Below, in pieces: positions 30,608-43,179 of a stretch of DNA of 64,000 nt. The stretch covers positions 21,008,729 to 21,072,728 of the forward strand of contig OY759271.1 of the NCBI GenBank assembly GCA_963662155.1. The letters run 5' to 3'. How positions within the stretch are numbered: position 1 is the stretch's first letter; each line of letters starts with the position of its first letter. Position numbers and translations under genes: made by a program. The notes under the pieces are model-generated. The model worked only from the letters and a program-made list of their open reading frames with translations, was not told the DNA's origin and made no database searches. The DNA is from Lamellibrachia columna (taxonomy: Eukaryota > Annelida > Polychaeta > Sabellida > Siboglinidae).

Positions 30608-31439
30608 TTTGACTCGGTCAACACCCAGAGTAGCTCTTACTCCTTCAGACAGTGAGTATGTCTGTGGTAGACCTGTTACTCATAAAATTTATCACAATAA
30701 GAGATGTCATAGTCAATTATTTTAGTGAACAATTTGTAATGCTTGACTGGATTAAATGTCTGAAAGGCATCCAACAGTGACATACAATTAACAGTGATAA
30801 CAGTTGATCGTCTCCTATGAATCCCAGATGATATAAGCAAAAACATTTAGTTAATATTTTCACACAAGAAAAATCAGTTTAATTAACTCAAATTAATATG
30901 CATAAAAATGCTACATTAAATCCTTCCTTTTAATAGCGCCTTAATCATGTACTGGGGCATATTCATTTGTATCACGTGCTTCCATTATGCTCTATACGGT
31001 ATACAGCTGTGCACAGAGAATGTATGAGTGACTATAGTGTATTTTTATATTTTCCAGCTGGCCCATATCACTTTTCTGCAGATTTCCTAGAACTCATTTG
31101 TCTAGATTTTGCACATGCACAGACACACACTCCATCTCTGGGGCATAGCCAGGGATGAGGCTGAGAGGGCAATAGCAAGGGATGAGGCTGAGAGGGCAAT
31201 GGACCCCAAGTTCTAAATAAAAATATGACAAAATATCACCAGTGATTGTTTTCCCAACCAAGTTCTGGCCAGTATGCAGCCTGGGTAAAATATTGTGTGG
31301 TCTTATGTCATGCTAGATCCACCATTGACAAGGCACCCATGGTATTTATTCCATTTCCAGAGCAAGCGTTTGGCACCTGAATGGGTTTTTACACATTGAG
31401 ACGACCAGCTCTGTAAGTCCACGACAGGGTTTTCCATTT

Positions 31440-31610
31440 TCCTGTGTGAAATCTTTTACTTCCCCTGGCATAGACACCAGGTAAAAGGGACCAATGGCTT
31501 TCTAAGTGGGGTGAACGAAATTAACCAAGCTCTGAAATGGCAGCAATAGGATTCAAACAGCAGATTCTCTTGAGTCTTATGTTCTAACCACACCACCACC
31601 ACGCCCCTAA
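31440..31610 (-). mobile_element. tRNA-derived SINE copy
   Basis: Minus strand begins GGGGCGTGGTGGTGGTGTGG TTAGAAC (A-box region), has CTGTTTGAATCC as degenerate B-box, then the family core TGCCATTTCAGAGCTTGGTT AATTTCGTTCACC and TTGGTCC, matching the copy at 47400-47635. Confidence 0.75.
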
Positions 31611-31889
31611 ATGACTTGGGATGGGGTTCAGCTAACTGTACATGTGGCCTCTCTTGTTGGCTGATCTCCCTAATCACACTCACACGGTTGGTCAGTGGTC
31701 AGCAAGGGCTTCAAGAACACTCTGGCTTTGCACTGAGGACCCTCTGGACAATGGGCAGTTAATCAAAAAGTGGTCCAAAGTCACTGTAGGTCAAGTATGT
31801 GTCTAACTTTAGGAAACAGATCTGCCTGAAATTATAAGTGTTTGACTCAGTGCAAATGAGTGAAAGGAGTGGACACCATGGACATGCTG

Positions 31890-32065
31890 ACAACAGCCCC
31901 TTGATTCCAACAGCCCACTTATTCCAACATCCCGGTGATTCCAACATCTCGGTGATTCCAACAGCCCCGTTATTACAACATCCAGGTGATTCCAACAGCC
32001 GATGATTCCAACAGCTCAGTGATTCCAACAGCCCATTAGTTCCAACATCCCGGTGATTCCAAATC
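31890..32065. repeat. 17-19-bp repeat, about 10 copies
   Basis: Units of GTGATTCCAACA(G/T)CCC with irregular length. The intervening 32070-32815 is unique AT-rich sequence with nothing recognised. Confidence 0.85.
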
Positions 32066-32815
32066 TGGCGAGTTCAACAAACTCACCTGTGAGATTGATT
32101 TTATCACCTCAAGTAGTTCACACCCCTTTTTTCAATGGTGTCTCAAGTTGTGTTTACACTAAGTGTTTGTCTACTGGCTGCTACACAGCCACTGCTTCCT
32201 GCAGTCGCTCACCAGTAATCCTTCACCAACAGCCAGTGAGCATTAGGGAAACCAACAACTGTTAAAATGTAGTCATTAAATATCAATTAGTAATAACAAT
32301 AAATAAATTAAAAAATTATTTACAGGGTATATAATATGTAATATGTATATTAATACCATAACTTCTACTTCGTGAATGTTTTGGGTGGAATTTTGTCATA
32401 AAATGTAGATTTAAAGAGGGCAGGAAGATCTTCTGAAGCTTGCACTGAGATATCATCAAGACTAGGATCAACAATACCATCTTGGTTACAAATACTTAGC
32501 ATTACAATAGTTTAAACTTCTTGAGTACAAATAGGTAACAGTACAAATAGGTAACAGTACAACACATTCTGAACATGTAGGTAAAATTAAACAATACTCT
32601 ACTGATTTCATGCTTTTGATTAAACTTGTTACAGGGCATAATTACAATAAAAATTCCAGTATCTAAGAATTGTCAATCCCATATACACCACATTGTGTAA
32701 TCAGTTACAATATGCTATAATTACAACTGAACCCAAAACCTGGCATAGAGTATCTGGTGATTTGGGACAACTAAACAACTAAGAACTTTGAAGAGACGGG
32801 GACAGTGTGGAAGAA

Positions 32816-33650
32816 AGGAGATACTCCTGTAGGCATGGAGATACTCCTGTAGGCATGGAGATACTCCTGTAGGCATGGAGATACTCCTGTAGGCATGGAG
32901 ATACTCCTGTATGCAGGGAGATACTCCTGTAGGCAGGGAGATACTCCTGTAGGCAGGGAGATAATCATGTAGGCATGGAGATAATCATGTAGGCAGGGAG
33001 ATACTCCTGTATGCAGGGAGATACTCCTGTATGCAGGGAGATACTCCTGTATGCAGGGAGATACTCCTGTATGCAGGGAGATACTCCTGTGTGCAGGGAG
33101 ATACTCCTGTAGGCATGGAGATACTCATGTAGTCATGGAGATACTCCTGTATGCAGGGAGATACTCCTGTATGCAGGGAGATACTCCTGTAGGCATGGAG
33201 ATACTCATGTAGGCATGGAGATAATCATGTAGGCATGGAGATAATCATGTAGGCAGGGAGATACTCCTGTATGCAGGGAGATACTCCTGTAGGCATGGAG
33301 ATACTCATGTAGGCAGGGAGATACTCCTGTAGGCATGGAGATACTCATGTAGGCAGGGAGATTCTCATGTAGGCAGGGACATACTCCTGTAGGCATGGAC
33401 TATCAATACAATGCATGTAGGCTGGGAGATACTCATGTAGGCAGGGACATACTCATGTAGGCAGGGAGATATCCATGTAGGCAGGGAGATACTCCTGTAG
33501 GCAAGGAGATACTCATGTAGGCAGGGAGATACTCATGTAGGCAGGGACATACTCATGTAGGCAGGGAGATATCCATGTAGGCAGGAAGATACTGATGTAG
33601 GCAGGGAGATACTCATGTAGGCAGGGAGATACTCATGTAGACAGGGAGAC
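32816..33650. repeat. 20-bp minisatellite, about 42 copies
   Basis: GGAGATACTCCTGTAGGCAT with variants CTCATG, ATGCAG and AGGCAGG. Distinct variant blocks are visible. One non-repeat interruption lies near 33400-33418. Confidence 0.96.
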
Positions 33651-34084
33651 TGGAAGGAAGAGAGGACATACAAAGGTAGTGTGAGTTGGGGAGAAACTGG
33701 GTGGGAAAGAAATGAAGGGAGACAGATAGAGAGAAAGCAGGGATCAAGTGATGATACGTTTGATGTCAGATGACTGGACCATATGACCATCACCCAATTG
33801 TTACCACCTACACAGATGATGCTGGTCACTACAAGAGGGCAGTCGACTAACCAGTCTCCAAGTTAGTGGATACTTAACAGAGGTGCATCTAAGTGGGGCA
33901 AAATTGAGTTAAGGCCAGTTTTGTGCTGTCATCTAACTGATAGTGGCGGAGCTAAAAGTGGTTTGCACCAAAACGCGCCATACGCCACACTATTGACTAT
34001 GGAAATAAAAGTTTCCCCACAAATCGAATTAAGCAACAAGCTACCTTTTCCACAGAATTGGTTATATCCACAGAAAACGGAATG

Positions 34085-34235
34085 CCTTATATCCATACAC
34101 CGCAGAACGTGTTATATCTATACAACACAGAATGTGTTATATCCATACAAAGCAGAATGTGTTATATCTGTACACCGCAGAATGTGTTATATCCATACAA
34201 TGCAGAATGTGTTATATCCATACAACAAATGTGTC
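34085..34235. repeat. 25-bp minisatellite, about 6 copies
   Basis: GTTATATCCATACAA..GCAG units spaced exactly 25 bp at 34111, 34136, 34161, 34186 and 34211. Nothing is recognised in 33660-34080. Confidence 0.92.
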
Positions 34236-34377
34236 ATGCACCTTATTTTGTGTTTAATTTCACACTGATTATGGGCGGTAGCAACAGAAGGATGCTAAAA
34301 AAAATGTTGCACCAAAGTAGTGCTACTATTTTTATTTATGTAAATTGTATTACATTTTAGGTACTTGTCTGCCAGAC

Positions 34378-34710
34378 ACAGTATGTACAATAATCATGCA
34401 CAGTATGTACAGCAATCATGCACAGTATGTACAGCAATCATGCACAGTATGTACAGCAATCATGCACAGTATGTACAGCAATCATGCACAGCATGTACAG
34501 CAATCATGCACAGTATGTACAGCAATCATGCACAGTATGTACAATCATGCACAGTATGTACAACAATCGTACACAGTATGTACAGCAATCATGCACAGTA
34601 TGTACAACAATCATGCACAGTATGTACAACAATCATGCACAGTATGTACAACAATCATGCACAGTATGTACAACAATCATGTACAGTATGTACAACAATC
34701 ATGCACAGCT
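34378..34710. repeat. 22-bp minisatellite, about 15 copies
   Basis: CAGTATGTACAGCAATCATG CA units, with AGC/AAC variants separating left and right halves. Open frames of about 120-139 codons across it are not coding. Confidence 0.95.
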
Positions 34711-34774
34711 GTGTGGAATGTCTAAATTATTAAATATTTTGTGTGTAGAAACATATTTCTTCACCATTTCCCTT

Positions 34775-34855
34775 GCTCGATTGTGCAGATTTGAATTACT
34801 TCAAGTGCCATCTTTCCCCTTTTGCGTTGCCGTATGAAATGGTGCACAATCGAGC
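34775..34855. other. 12-bp inverted repeat
   Basis: GCTCGATTGTGC (34775-34786) and GCACAATCGAGC (34844-34855) with a 57-nt spacer. No transposon or RNA gene is recognised around it. Confidence 0.6.
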
Positions 34856-35089
34856 ACACAAATTCGACCATCAGAAAAGGTGACAAAAAGGTGAAATAAA
34901 TGTTTAAATATGTGCACATTCCACATAGAACTATGTATTGTACATATTTATAATGATGAAAAATTAGCAAAAATAAAGTGGTTTTGAATTTTAGGAAAAA
35001 GTGGCAAGTTTTATAGTAGGCTTTAGTTTATCAACCCCAGTTGACCAGCATTGCACGGGAAAAAAGGCAGCCATTGCAAGAGCCTATAA

Positions 35090-36745
35090 CTCAGATACAC
35101 ACAAAGCTGACCAATGACGAAGAGTATTCTTGTTGTGCTATCGACTCTGGCAGCCAAAGCCAACGTTTGTCGAACGAACTCAATCTACTGCTACCTACTA
35201 GTGAAGAGGAAATGAAGAACATCATCAGCCTATGCCCATCAAAGACATGCAGCCTGGACTCTTGCCCCACTGATCTGTTGAAGAAAACAGTTGGTGTGCA
35301 CATTCCTTATCTGGTGGCAATAGTGAATAACAGCTTTAAGCAAGGACTCTTTCCGATCACGTTGAGAACAGCAATAGTAAAACCACTTCTGAAATCTGAC
35401 ACTCTCGACAAAGACATGTTAAAGAACTACAGACCAGTGTCAAATATAGCATTCGTCGGCAAAGTCTTGGAGAAAGCGTCGTTTGCTAGACCATCTTACC
35501 TTGAATGGGCTGCATGAAGAATACCAATCGGCATATAAGATGCTTCACAGTACAGAAACAGCTCTACTGCGTGTTCAGCATGACACTGCTAGTGTACTCG
35601 ACAAGAATCGTGCAATGCTGTTTGTCATGCTGGACTTATCAAGTGCATTTGACACGATTGACCATGAACATTTGCTGACACTATTGCATGACGAATACGG
35701 CGTGTGTGGAATAGCGTTATCATGGTTCCAGACGTATTTGGAAGACCGCACCCACTGTGTCAAGATAGACTCAAAAACATCCGCGACTATTCCGCTACAG
35801 AGTGGTGTGCCACAGGGCTCGGTCCTTGGGCCAGTTATGTTCACTCTATACACCACCCCATTGCAGCGGATATTCAAAAGACATGGCATAAAATACCATA
35901 AGTATGCCGACGACATTCAACTATATGCGTCGTACAATCCCGCTACATCAGGCGACCAAGTGAAAACTGCGAGGCGACTCGCAAACTGTATCGGGGAAGC
36001 CAGACGATGGATGGTGCTGCGCATGCTGAAACTAAACGACGAAAAATCAAAGATGATGATCTTTACATCAAAACATCATCTCAGGATGTGCGGAGGCTGC
36101 TCCTTGACAATCGGAGACGATACGGTTTCACCATCAGATCGCATAAGGAATTTGGGAGTTCACATGGATCAACATCTGACGATGACAGATCATGTGACTG
36201 CTGTGTGTAACTACCATCTGTACAGACTGTCATCAATACAGCACTATTTAACAACTGAAGCCAAGAAAAGTGTTGTCAATGCACTCGTCACCTCTCGCCT
36301 GGACTACTGTAATTCCCTCTTGCATAACATACCGTTATCACAGACAGCCCGGTTGCAGCGTGTCCAGAACAATGCAGCCAGGCTAATAACAGGCACCAGT
36401 AAACAAGACCACATCACACCAGTGTTGAAGGAGCTGCATTGGCTGCCAGTTGAGAGCCGAATTGCCTTCAAGATGTTGGTAATAACTTATAAATGCATCA
36501 ATGGTTTGGCGCCGTCTTATCTTGCAGAACTTGTTCAACCACGAAAACGTGACGGACGCCTACGCCAGAACTATGCGCCAACACTGCACCAAGGCATAAC
36601 AAAGAAGTGTATTGGTGATTCGGCATTTGGCGCAGCAGCACCACGACTATGGAATGAATTACCTGTGAACATTCGTGCATCGGGGACACTTTCTGTGTTT
36701 ATAAAGTGTTTAAAGACATATCTTTTTATTAGACATTTTAATTAA
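35090..36745 (+). pseudogene. L2-type reverse transcriptase with one frameshift
   Basis: First frame (to 35517): [57 protein letters not shown]. Second frame (from 35483): [37 protein letters not shown] (motif A), [11 protein letters not shown] (motif B), KYADDIQLY (intact YADD motif C), [27 protein letters not shown] and [10 protein letters not shown]. One small indel near 35480 breaks an otherwise intact RT domain; the upstream endonuclease is missing. Confidence 0.88.
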
Positions 36746-37275
36746 TTCAAATTGTTTTGAAATGATGGACATTGCTTTATAATTACTTTTTAGTGTTATA
36801 TACATTTTAATTAGTGTTTAGTTTTTACATTAATTTATATAGTTTACATAACAAATTGTTAGTACAGTATTAGTTTAGTTTAGTTTATATAATTTACATA
36901 CACATTTTTGGTACAGTATTTATTTATTTATTTTTATATTAGTTTACATAATTTACATAGTACTGTACGTCTTTAAACCAGTGTTTAATTTGTTTAAAAT
37001 TAATTTATATAATTTACATACAAAGGTTTAGCATTGTAAGTCTTAAAACCAAAGTTTAATTTTATTTATATAATTTATATAATTTACATTCCTCTTTTTA
37101 GTATTGTACGTCTTAAAACCAGTGTTCATATATAGATATATAGATATTTTTAATAAGTTACAGTTTATCTATTTATATTTATTAATATACATTTATTATA
37201 TTTCTTGTACAGCGCATCGATCCGCCATGCGGGAATTAGCGCTATAGAAAAATAGTATTATTATTATTATTATTA
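35090..37275 (+). mobile_element. L2-type non-LTR retrotransposon, 5'-truncated
   Basis: Nearly complete reverse transcriptase followed by an AT-rich 3' UTR and the L2-type terminus TAGCGCTATAGAAAAATAGT and (ATT)n at 37235-37275. Left flank contains TTGCAAGAGCCTATAACTC; the same sequence forms the 25-bp array after the 3' end, so the target was this sequence and a target duplication (about TAACTC) is plausible. Confidence 0.87.
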
Positions 37276-37410
37276 TAACTCTACCCACTGCAAGAGCCTA
37301 TAACTCTACCCACTGCAAGAGCCTATAACTCTACCCACTGCAAGAGCCTATAACTCTACCCACTGCAAGAGCCTATAACTCTACCCACTGCAAGAGCCTA
37401 TAACTCTGCA
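37273..37410. repeat. 25-bp repeat, about 5 copies, abutting the L2 3' end
   Basis: CTACCCACTGCAAGAGCCTA TAACT units start directly after the (ATT)n tail. Confidence 0.92.
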
Positions 37411-37534
37411 CTACCCAGTCAAGTATTGGTAGTGCCAAAGGCAATGACGACCTCATGCCCCAACAATCTGGTTCATGAAGCATTCGTATCATACAAAGGA
37501 ACTTATGTAGACGTTTTGACGTAACTCGGAAGAA

Positions 37535-38096
37535 TTGTAGAAAACATGCATAGCGTTACTAACAATTATAGAAAACATGCATAGAGTTACTAACAATTGT
37601 AGAAAACATGCATAGCTTTACTAACAATTGTAGAAAACATGCATAGAGTTACTAACAATTGTAGAAAACATGCATAGAGTTACTAACAATTGTAGAAAAC
37701 ATGCATAGCTTTACTAACAATTATAGAAAACATGCATAGAGTTACTAACAATTGTAGAAAACATGCATAGCTTTACTAACAATTGTAGAAAACATGCATA
37801 GAGTTACTAACAATTGTAGAAAACATGCATAGCTTTACTAACAATTGTAGAAAACATGCATAGAGTTACTAACAATTGTAGAAAACATGCATAGCTTTAC
37901 TAACAATTATAGAAAACATGCATAGAGTTACTAACAATTGTAGAAAACATGCATAGCTATACTAACAATTATAGAAAACATGCATAGAGTTACTAACAAT
38001 TGTAGAAAACATGCATAGCGTTACTAACAATTGTAGAAAACATGCATAGCATTACTAACAATTGTAGAAAACAGGCATAGCGTTACTAACAATTGT
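37535..38096. repeat. 31-bp minisatellite, 18 copies, partly dimeric
   Basis: TAACAATTGTAGAAAACATG CATAG(A/C)(G/T)TTAC units. AGAG and AGCT types alternate through much of the array, giving a 62-bp higher-order unit. Confidence 0.95.
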
Positions 38097-38369
38097 ATGT
38101 AACTATTATTGTTCTGAGTTACGTAATTTACTTCAAATGTCAACATAGGTTCCTTTGTAATATTCTCACCCCCTGGGAATTTCAAATTTGTTTACAAAAT
38201 AAAAAAATTTCACCCCATACATGTGAAACTGATGGAGATATGAGAGAATGTACATATAGACAAACTACTTTATAGCATAGATGTTTGTGACAACATAGTT
38301 ACTGTACTGAAAAAAGTAATTTTAGTTGGTATTAAACTTCCAATTTGGATACACAAAATTGAAGCATGC

Positions 38370-38480
38370 AGTAGTTTTCACAGCAATCCACACAGGCATG
38401 CCACGGGAGTAACACAATTCACACAGGCACGCTATGGGTGTAACACAATCTACACAGGCACGCCATGGGTGTAACACAAT
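38370..38480. repeat. 31-bp repeat, 3 copies
   Basis: CACAGGCA(T/C)GC...GTAACACAAT spaced 31 bp. The remaining sequence between 38097 and 38895 is unique, with a short GACTGTCA tetracopy near 38750. Confidence 0.85.
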
Positions 38481-38899
38481 TTGCTGGAATAATAATGTCA
38501 CCATTGTATTTTTTTAACTAGTAGTCTTTTATATAATTTATGGTAACACTGCAACAAACTTTTATTTTAGAAGAATAGGCTACTAGCCTGCTATATGGTT
38601 GTAGGTAACCATACAATTACCAGTGCTATTAACACAGATATAATGCGTATTGCAGTTAAATGGATATAAATGTTGTGGCTTTGCTAATTATAATTTTTTG
38701 CCGATTTGAATATATTTGTTCATTTAGTGCCGCAAGTGATGTATGTTGACTGTCAGACTGTCAGACTGTCAGACTGTTAAACAAACACATATAGCCTGAC
38801 AAACACACACAATGTATATAACACATTTTGCAGATAAGTGCCTTAATGTTTCTGGTCTGATGTGATGCACGATGTCATGTGATACACATTTTATGTTCT

Positions 38900-39460
38900 A
38901 AATCCCTGACCCTACCCCATGCCAACCTGCAAACACATGCCATTTTGCTCAACCTAGCTGCACCCACACAGCCCTGGCACCACCCCATGCCAACCTGCAT
39001 ACTCATTCCATGTCACCCCACCCTAGCTGCACCCACACAGCCCTGGCACCACCCCATGCCAACCTGCACACTCATGCCATGTCACCCCACCCTAGCTGCA
39101 CCCACACAGCCCTGGCACTACCCCATGACAACCTGCACACTCATGCCATGTCGCCCCACCCTAGCTGCACCCACACAGCCCTGGCACTACCCCATGCCAA
39201 CCTGCACACTCATGCCATGTCACCCCACCCTAGCTGCACCCACACAGCCCTGGCACTACCCCATGACAACCTGCACACTCATGCCATGTCGCCCCACCCT
39301 AGCTGCACCCACACAGCCCTGGCACTACCCCATGCCAACCTGCACACTCATGCCATGTCACCCCACCCTAGCTGCACCCACACAGCCCTTGCACCACACG
39401 ATGCCAACCTGCACACTCATGCCATGTTGCCCCACCCTAGCTGCACCCACACAGCCCTGT
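38900..39460. repeat. 69-bp minisatellite, 8 copies, dimeric pattern
   Basis: CCCTAGCTGCACCCACACAG recurs every 69 bp. In the middle, ATGCCAACC/ATGACAACC and GTCACC/GTCGCC alternate, giving 138-bp dimers. The 256- and 183-codon frames follow from the 23-codon period and lack coding support. Confidence 0.95.
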
Positions 39461-39520
39461 CTCAAGTCTCAAGTGGTTTACTCCAAACAGCCCAAACTTG
39501 GGCTAACGCAGGAGTTTGTG
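39458..39520 (-). mobile_element. SINE 3' tail fragment
   Basis: TTTACTCCAAACAGCCCAAA CTTGGGCTAACGCAGGAGTTTG is the reverse complement of the 3' tail of the SINE at 47400-47635. No head or core is present, again indicating the tail can occur alone. Confidence 0.65.
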
Positions 39521-39749
39521 GTGGACTGTGCGCATGCGCTGTGGGTGGTACGTTCGATTAAAAGACTAGTATCATTAATGTTGCTGAAATGGTTTTTATC
39601 TGATAGTTTTATTTATTTGATGTATAGGATGTTTAACGAAAATTTTTAATAGGTTGGTTGTGTGTATGGATACTGTCGCTGCCTTGCCACATGCACACAT
39701 AGACAGTCTCCATACCCACACCATGGATAAGTTTACGCTGAGCACTGTG

Positions 39750-40690
39750 TTTTAAAGGCAGTTTAGGTGAGGAGGTGTGGTGAAAGGGAGTTCCATAATA
39801 GCTTCTTGAAATGATTTTGGGTTTTTTATGTTGGTAATTTTTGATGGAATCATATTCCATATGCGAATGGCTCTGGGATAAAATGAAAAAACCATTGCAT
39901 TTATACGACACTTGGGGGCTATGTATTGTCCACGGGTTCGAGAGCGAGTTAGTAGGCCCGGAGGGGGGGTGATCTCAATAATGTTGTTTAGAATTTTGTA
40001 GAAGGTAGTGGCTTGTTTGATAATGCGCCTTCGTTCGAGGGTTGGCCATCCAAGGGCAGTAATTAGATCTGCTGGATTTGTGTTCCGTCTGTAATCATTT
40101 TTAACAAATCTGGCAGCAGAGTGTTGCACTCTTTCAAGGCTTTTAACTTGTGAAAAGGTGTGGGGATTCCATATGGGTGAAGAGTACTCAAGTTTTGGCC
40201 GGATTAGCATGTTGTACGCTGTTTGCTTAACTTCGGGTTTACATGGGCCAAGAGTTCGTTTAATCATGCCTAAACATTTCAAAGATTTTGAAGTTATGTC
40301 AGTGACGTGATTTGTCCAGGTTAATTTGGAATCCAATTTTACTCCGAGGTATGAGTGGCTGGATACGGTGGATAATGGCTGGCCAGAAAGCGAGTACTTG
40401 TGTGTGCTGGGTTTAGTTTTGTTTGTTATTGGAAGGTGGACGCATTTAGATACATTAAATTCCATTTGCCATTTGTCTGACCATGTTTGGAGTTGGCTAA
40501 GGTCAGTTTGGAGAATTTCATGGTCGGTTTTGGAAGAAATTTTACGATATATAATACTATCATCTGCAAAAAGGCGTATAGAAGATTTGATGTTCCCATT
40601 TATGTCATTTATGTAGAGTAAGAAGAGGACAGGTCCTAGAACTGAACCCTGGCACCGCCTGCCGCTGCCCACTGCTGATCCTGCGGTTAC
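39750..40690 (-). pseudogene. Jockey/CR1-group reverse transcriptase fragment
   Basis: Open frame from about 40680 to 39752 with [17 protein letters not shown] (motif B), IRLFADDSIIYRKI (intact FADD), WSDKWQMEFNVSKC, YLGVKLDSKLTWTNHV, RPKLEYSSPIWNP and WNMIPSKI. It starts at motif B, so everything before (endonuclease, motif A) is missing. It is a different lineage from the L2 and CR1 copies in this window. 40700-41700 shows nothing recognised. Confidence 0.82.
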
Positions 40691-41714
40691 TTCAGGATGG
40701 GTTAACATCCAGCATCCTTCAAAGGGGCTTTCATAACTTTTTCATCCCTGCCAGCTGCAGTCTGCCTCCCTACAGCTGCCCATCTCCTCCCTACTGCTGC
40801 GTCATCTAGTGATCTGTTAGTGATCTCGCAGATGCAAGAACCAATGACATCACAGGAAACATCCCATCTCCAGTAGTCTGACCTCACAAGGTCGTCCTGA
40901 CATCTTAGGCGAAGTAATCGGTGGAATCCAAACACCAGCCAAGTGCACTCAACTGGGATAAGAGCCTTAAGCCCTCAGTGATCATGTACCAGTGCAGCAT
41001 TCTACATCAGTGTCACATGGCCCACAGACGGCTCTCAGGATGCATCGCACAGAGGTGAGTGTAGTGCAAGTCTGAGTCTCTTTCACACCAATGTTTCATA
41101 AGCAATAATTATGAAAACTGTGTGAAGTTTCTGTGTAATGTCAGATGCTGTCTAGACAGATTATAATAAGACTGCAGTAGCCCAGACATGTGAATGCCCG
41201 GATATGCTAACAATCCGCATGCATTCATGCTGCCACCCATGTACCTGGGGACGAGGGTGCTAGCTAGGGTAGGAGGGTGCTATGGTAGGAAGTTGCTAGG
41301 CAACTCAGCATGGATCACATCTTAAGATTATAGTGTCTTGTCTGACTGAGTCTCTGTTTTAGGGATGTGGAATGTAACCTTTTTATCAACACCGTGTACA
41401 GTTGTACAAATACGTTTGTTCTACTTCTATTGTTGACATTTATTGCAATGATAATTACCAACAAGATCAATATTTCTTCAAATGCAATGTGTCAACATTA
41501 AAATTTTTATTTTGTTGCATCTCAAATCTTCCAATACCATACTATAACAACAGAAAAATTACTCAATGCATAATCATCAAATAAATTTAATCAAATTATC
41601 TAACCATTTGTAAAACATCACACCATATGAGGGCACTTTGAAACACATCTAATCTCATCTAGTCGTCCAGAGGATGGATCCCATAAAACACGATACTTCT
41701 CCGTTGGTATCTGT

Positions 41715-41860
41715 CCTACATGGGTACCCATCCCACATGGGTACCCGTCCTACGTGGGTACCTGTCCTATGTGGGTCCCATCCTACATGGGTACCCATCC
41801 TATGTGGGTACCCGTCCTATGTGGGTACCCGTCCTATGTGGGTACCCGTCCTACATAGCC
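41715..41860. repeat. 17-bp minisatellite, about 9 copies
   Basis: TGGGTACCCGTCCTATG units with ACATG/ATGTG and CAT/CGT variants. Confidence 0.92.
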
Positions 41861-42117
41861 TTTTCATGTTCAGTAAGTGCTATCTTTGAGAACACATACA
41901 ATAATACATAGATTGCAAACGGCATTGTTTCTCAAGTGTGTTCTTACCAAAGTTCACATACCACATGGTCTGGTCCACTTTGTATAAACTTGTGTAACGT
42001 ACACTCATTCATTCATTCCCAGTGAGTGGGCTGCATGATGCAGAATGAAATACCAAGTAGTGTAAATGTACACACATCAAAGTATATTTAGAAAAACATG
42101 ATGTTGTTTTTATTTAC

Positions 42118-42120
<3 letters not shown>

Positions 42121-42204
<84 letters not shown>

Positions 42205-42301
42205 TATGTCATTACATTCACTCAATCACCTCACTCACTCATGCATGCACGCATTGCATGCACACACACACGCAAGCACGCACGCACGCACGCACGCACA
42301 C
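42121..42301. repeat. (TA)n and (CACG)n microsatellites
   Basis: About 80 bp of nearly pure TA at 42122-42202, then an imperfect (CACG)n/(CA)n run at 42240-42301. 42310-43110 is unique sequence with nothing recognised. Confidence 0.95.
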
Positions 42302-43139
42302 ACTGAATAGCGAGGTGATCGTATTAGTGGGACTTAAAAATAATAAATGTCTTATACTTTACTGTTATGGGACTGAAGATTAGTAATAATTAACTTGCCC
42401 TTCGTGTTCATGCACTAATAGTTATATATGTGATTGAATATTGAATGAATCAAGCAACATTCTAGTTTGTGTTCAGTCTAGTGCATAGGTTCATCTTTGT
42501 TGACCACCACGAACACATTAATTGTTTTTTAGAAGAGTGAAAACTTCAATTGTGTCACAACTTGATTAGGCATCTGATAAGATGCAGCATGTTTGTATGC
42601 AGTGTCATGCTGCAGAGACCAGCGCAGATTAAAACTGATATGATCCCTCACAAGTGCCAGAGCACAGGGCTTTATTGAAGCCATGCTTGAATCTGATTTG
42701 CCAGCATAATTAGTTCACCCTTGTACCATATAAGTTGGCTAAGCTATATAAAGAAGTCAATTATTTAGTATCTCCCTGTAGATGTCTATTATGATGGCCA
42801 TAGTTGAGTTTTACTACTAAGTTTGGTGTTGGTTAGCACTTTAGGCAGGTTGCTGTTATAATAGAGGTAGCATAGCTGCATTCAATATGGGGTGCCTCAT
42901 GAAAGTGTTCGCAATACGGAGGTCTCCATGGACAGTTAGACCACAGACATTTTGGTAATTTTCTTGGTACAATCATTGAAAATAATCAGAAATTCTTTAT
43001 TACTCTAAACTAAAAGGTATACATTTTGTCAATTTGAACTCTAATAAAGCTGTATTTTGACAAAACATGACTTGTTAACTCAAATCAAATAACTTTCATT
43101 TTACATATCCAAGGTGTGTTTAGTTCACCTGGTAGAGGC

Positions 43140-43170
43140 TTTCATCAACGTGTCACGTTGATTTCATCAG
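43140..43170 (-). ncRNA. Hammerhead-like ribozyme core in Penelope-like 3' end
   Basis: Sense strand reads CTGATGA (43170-43164), an extra A, an 8-bp stem with 3-nt loop (43162-43144), then GAAA (43143-43140). That is the hammerhead catalytic core around stem II. Penelope-like elements are known to carry hammerheads. Stem III and the cleavage triplet are not clear here, so activity is doubtful. Confidence 0.45.
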
Positions 43171-43179
43171 TACCTAACT

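Noticed and set aside
37535..38096. CRISPR-like regular array
   Set aside because: Continuous tandem units with no unique spacers, in a eukaryotic context; the same holds for all other arrays here.
38879..39649. 256-codon proline/threonine-rich frame
   Set aside because: Follows from the 69-bp array (23 codons); a second frame is open as well.
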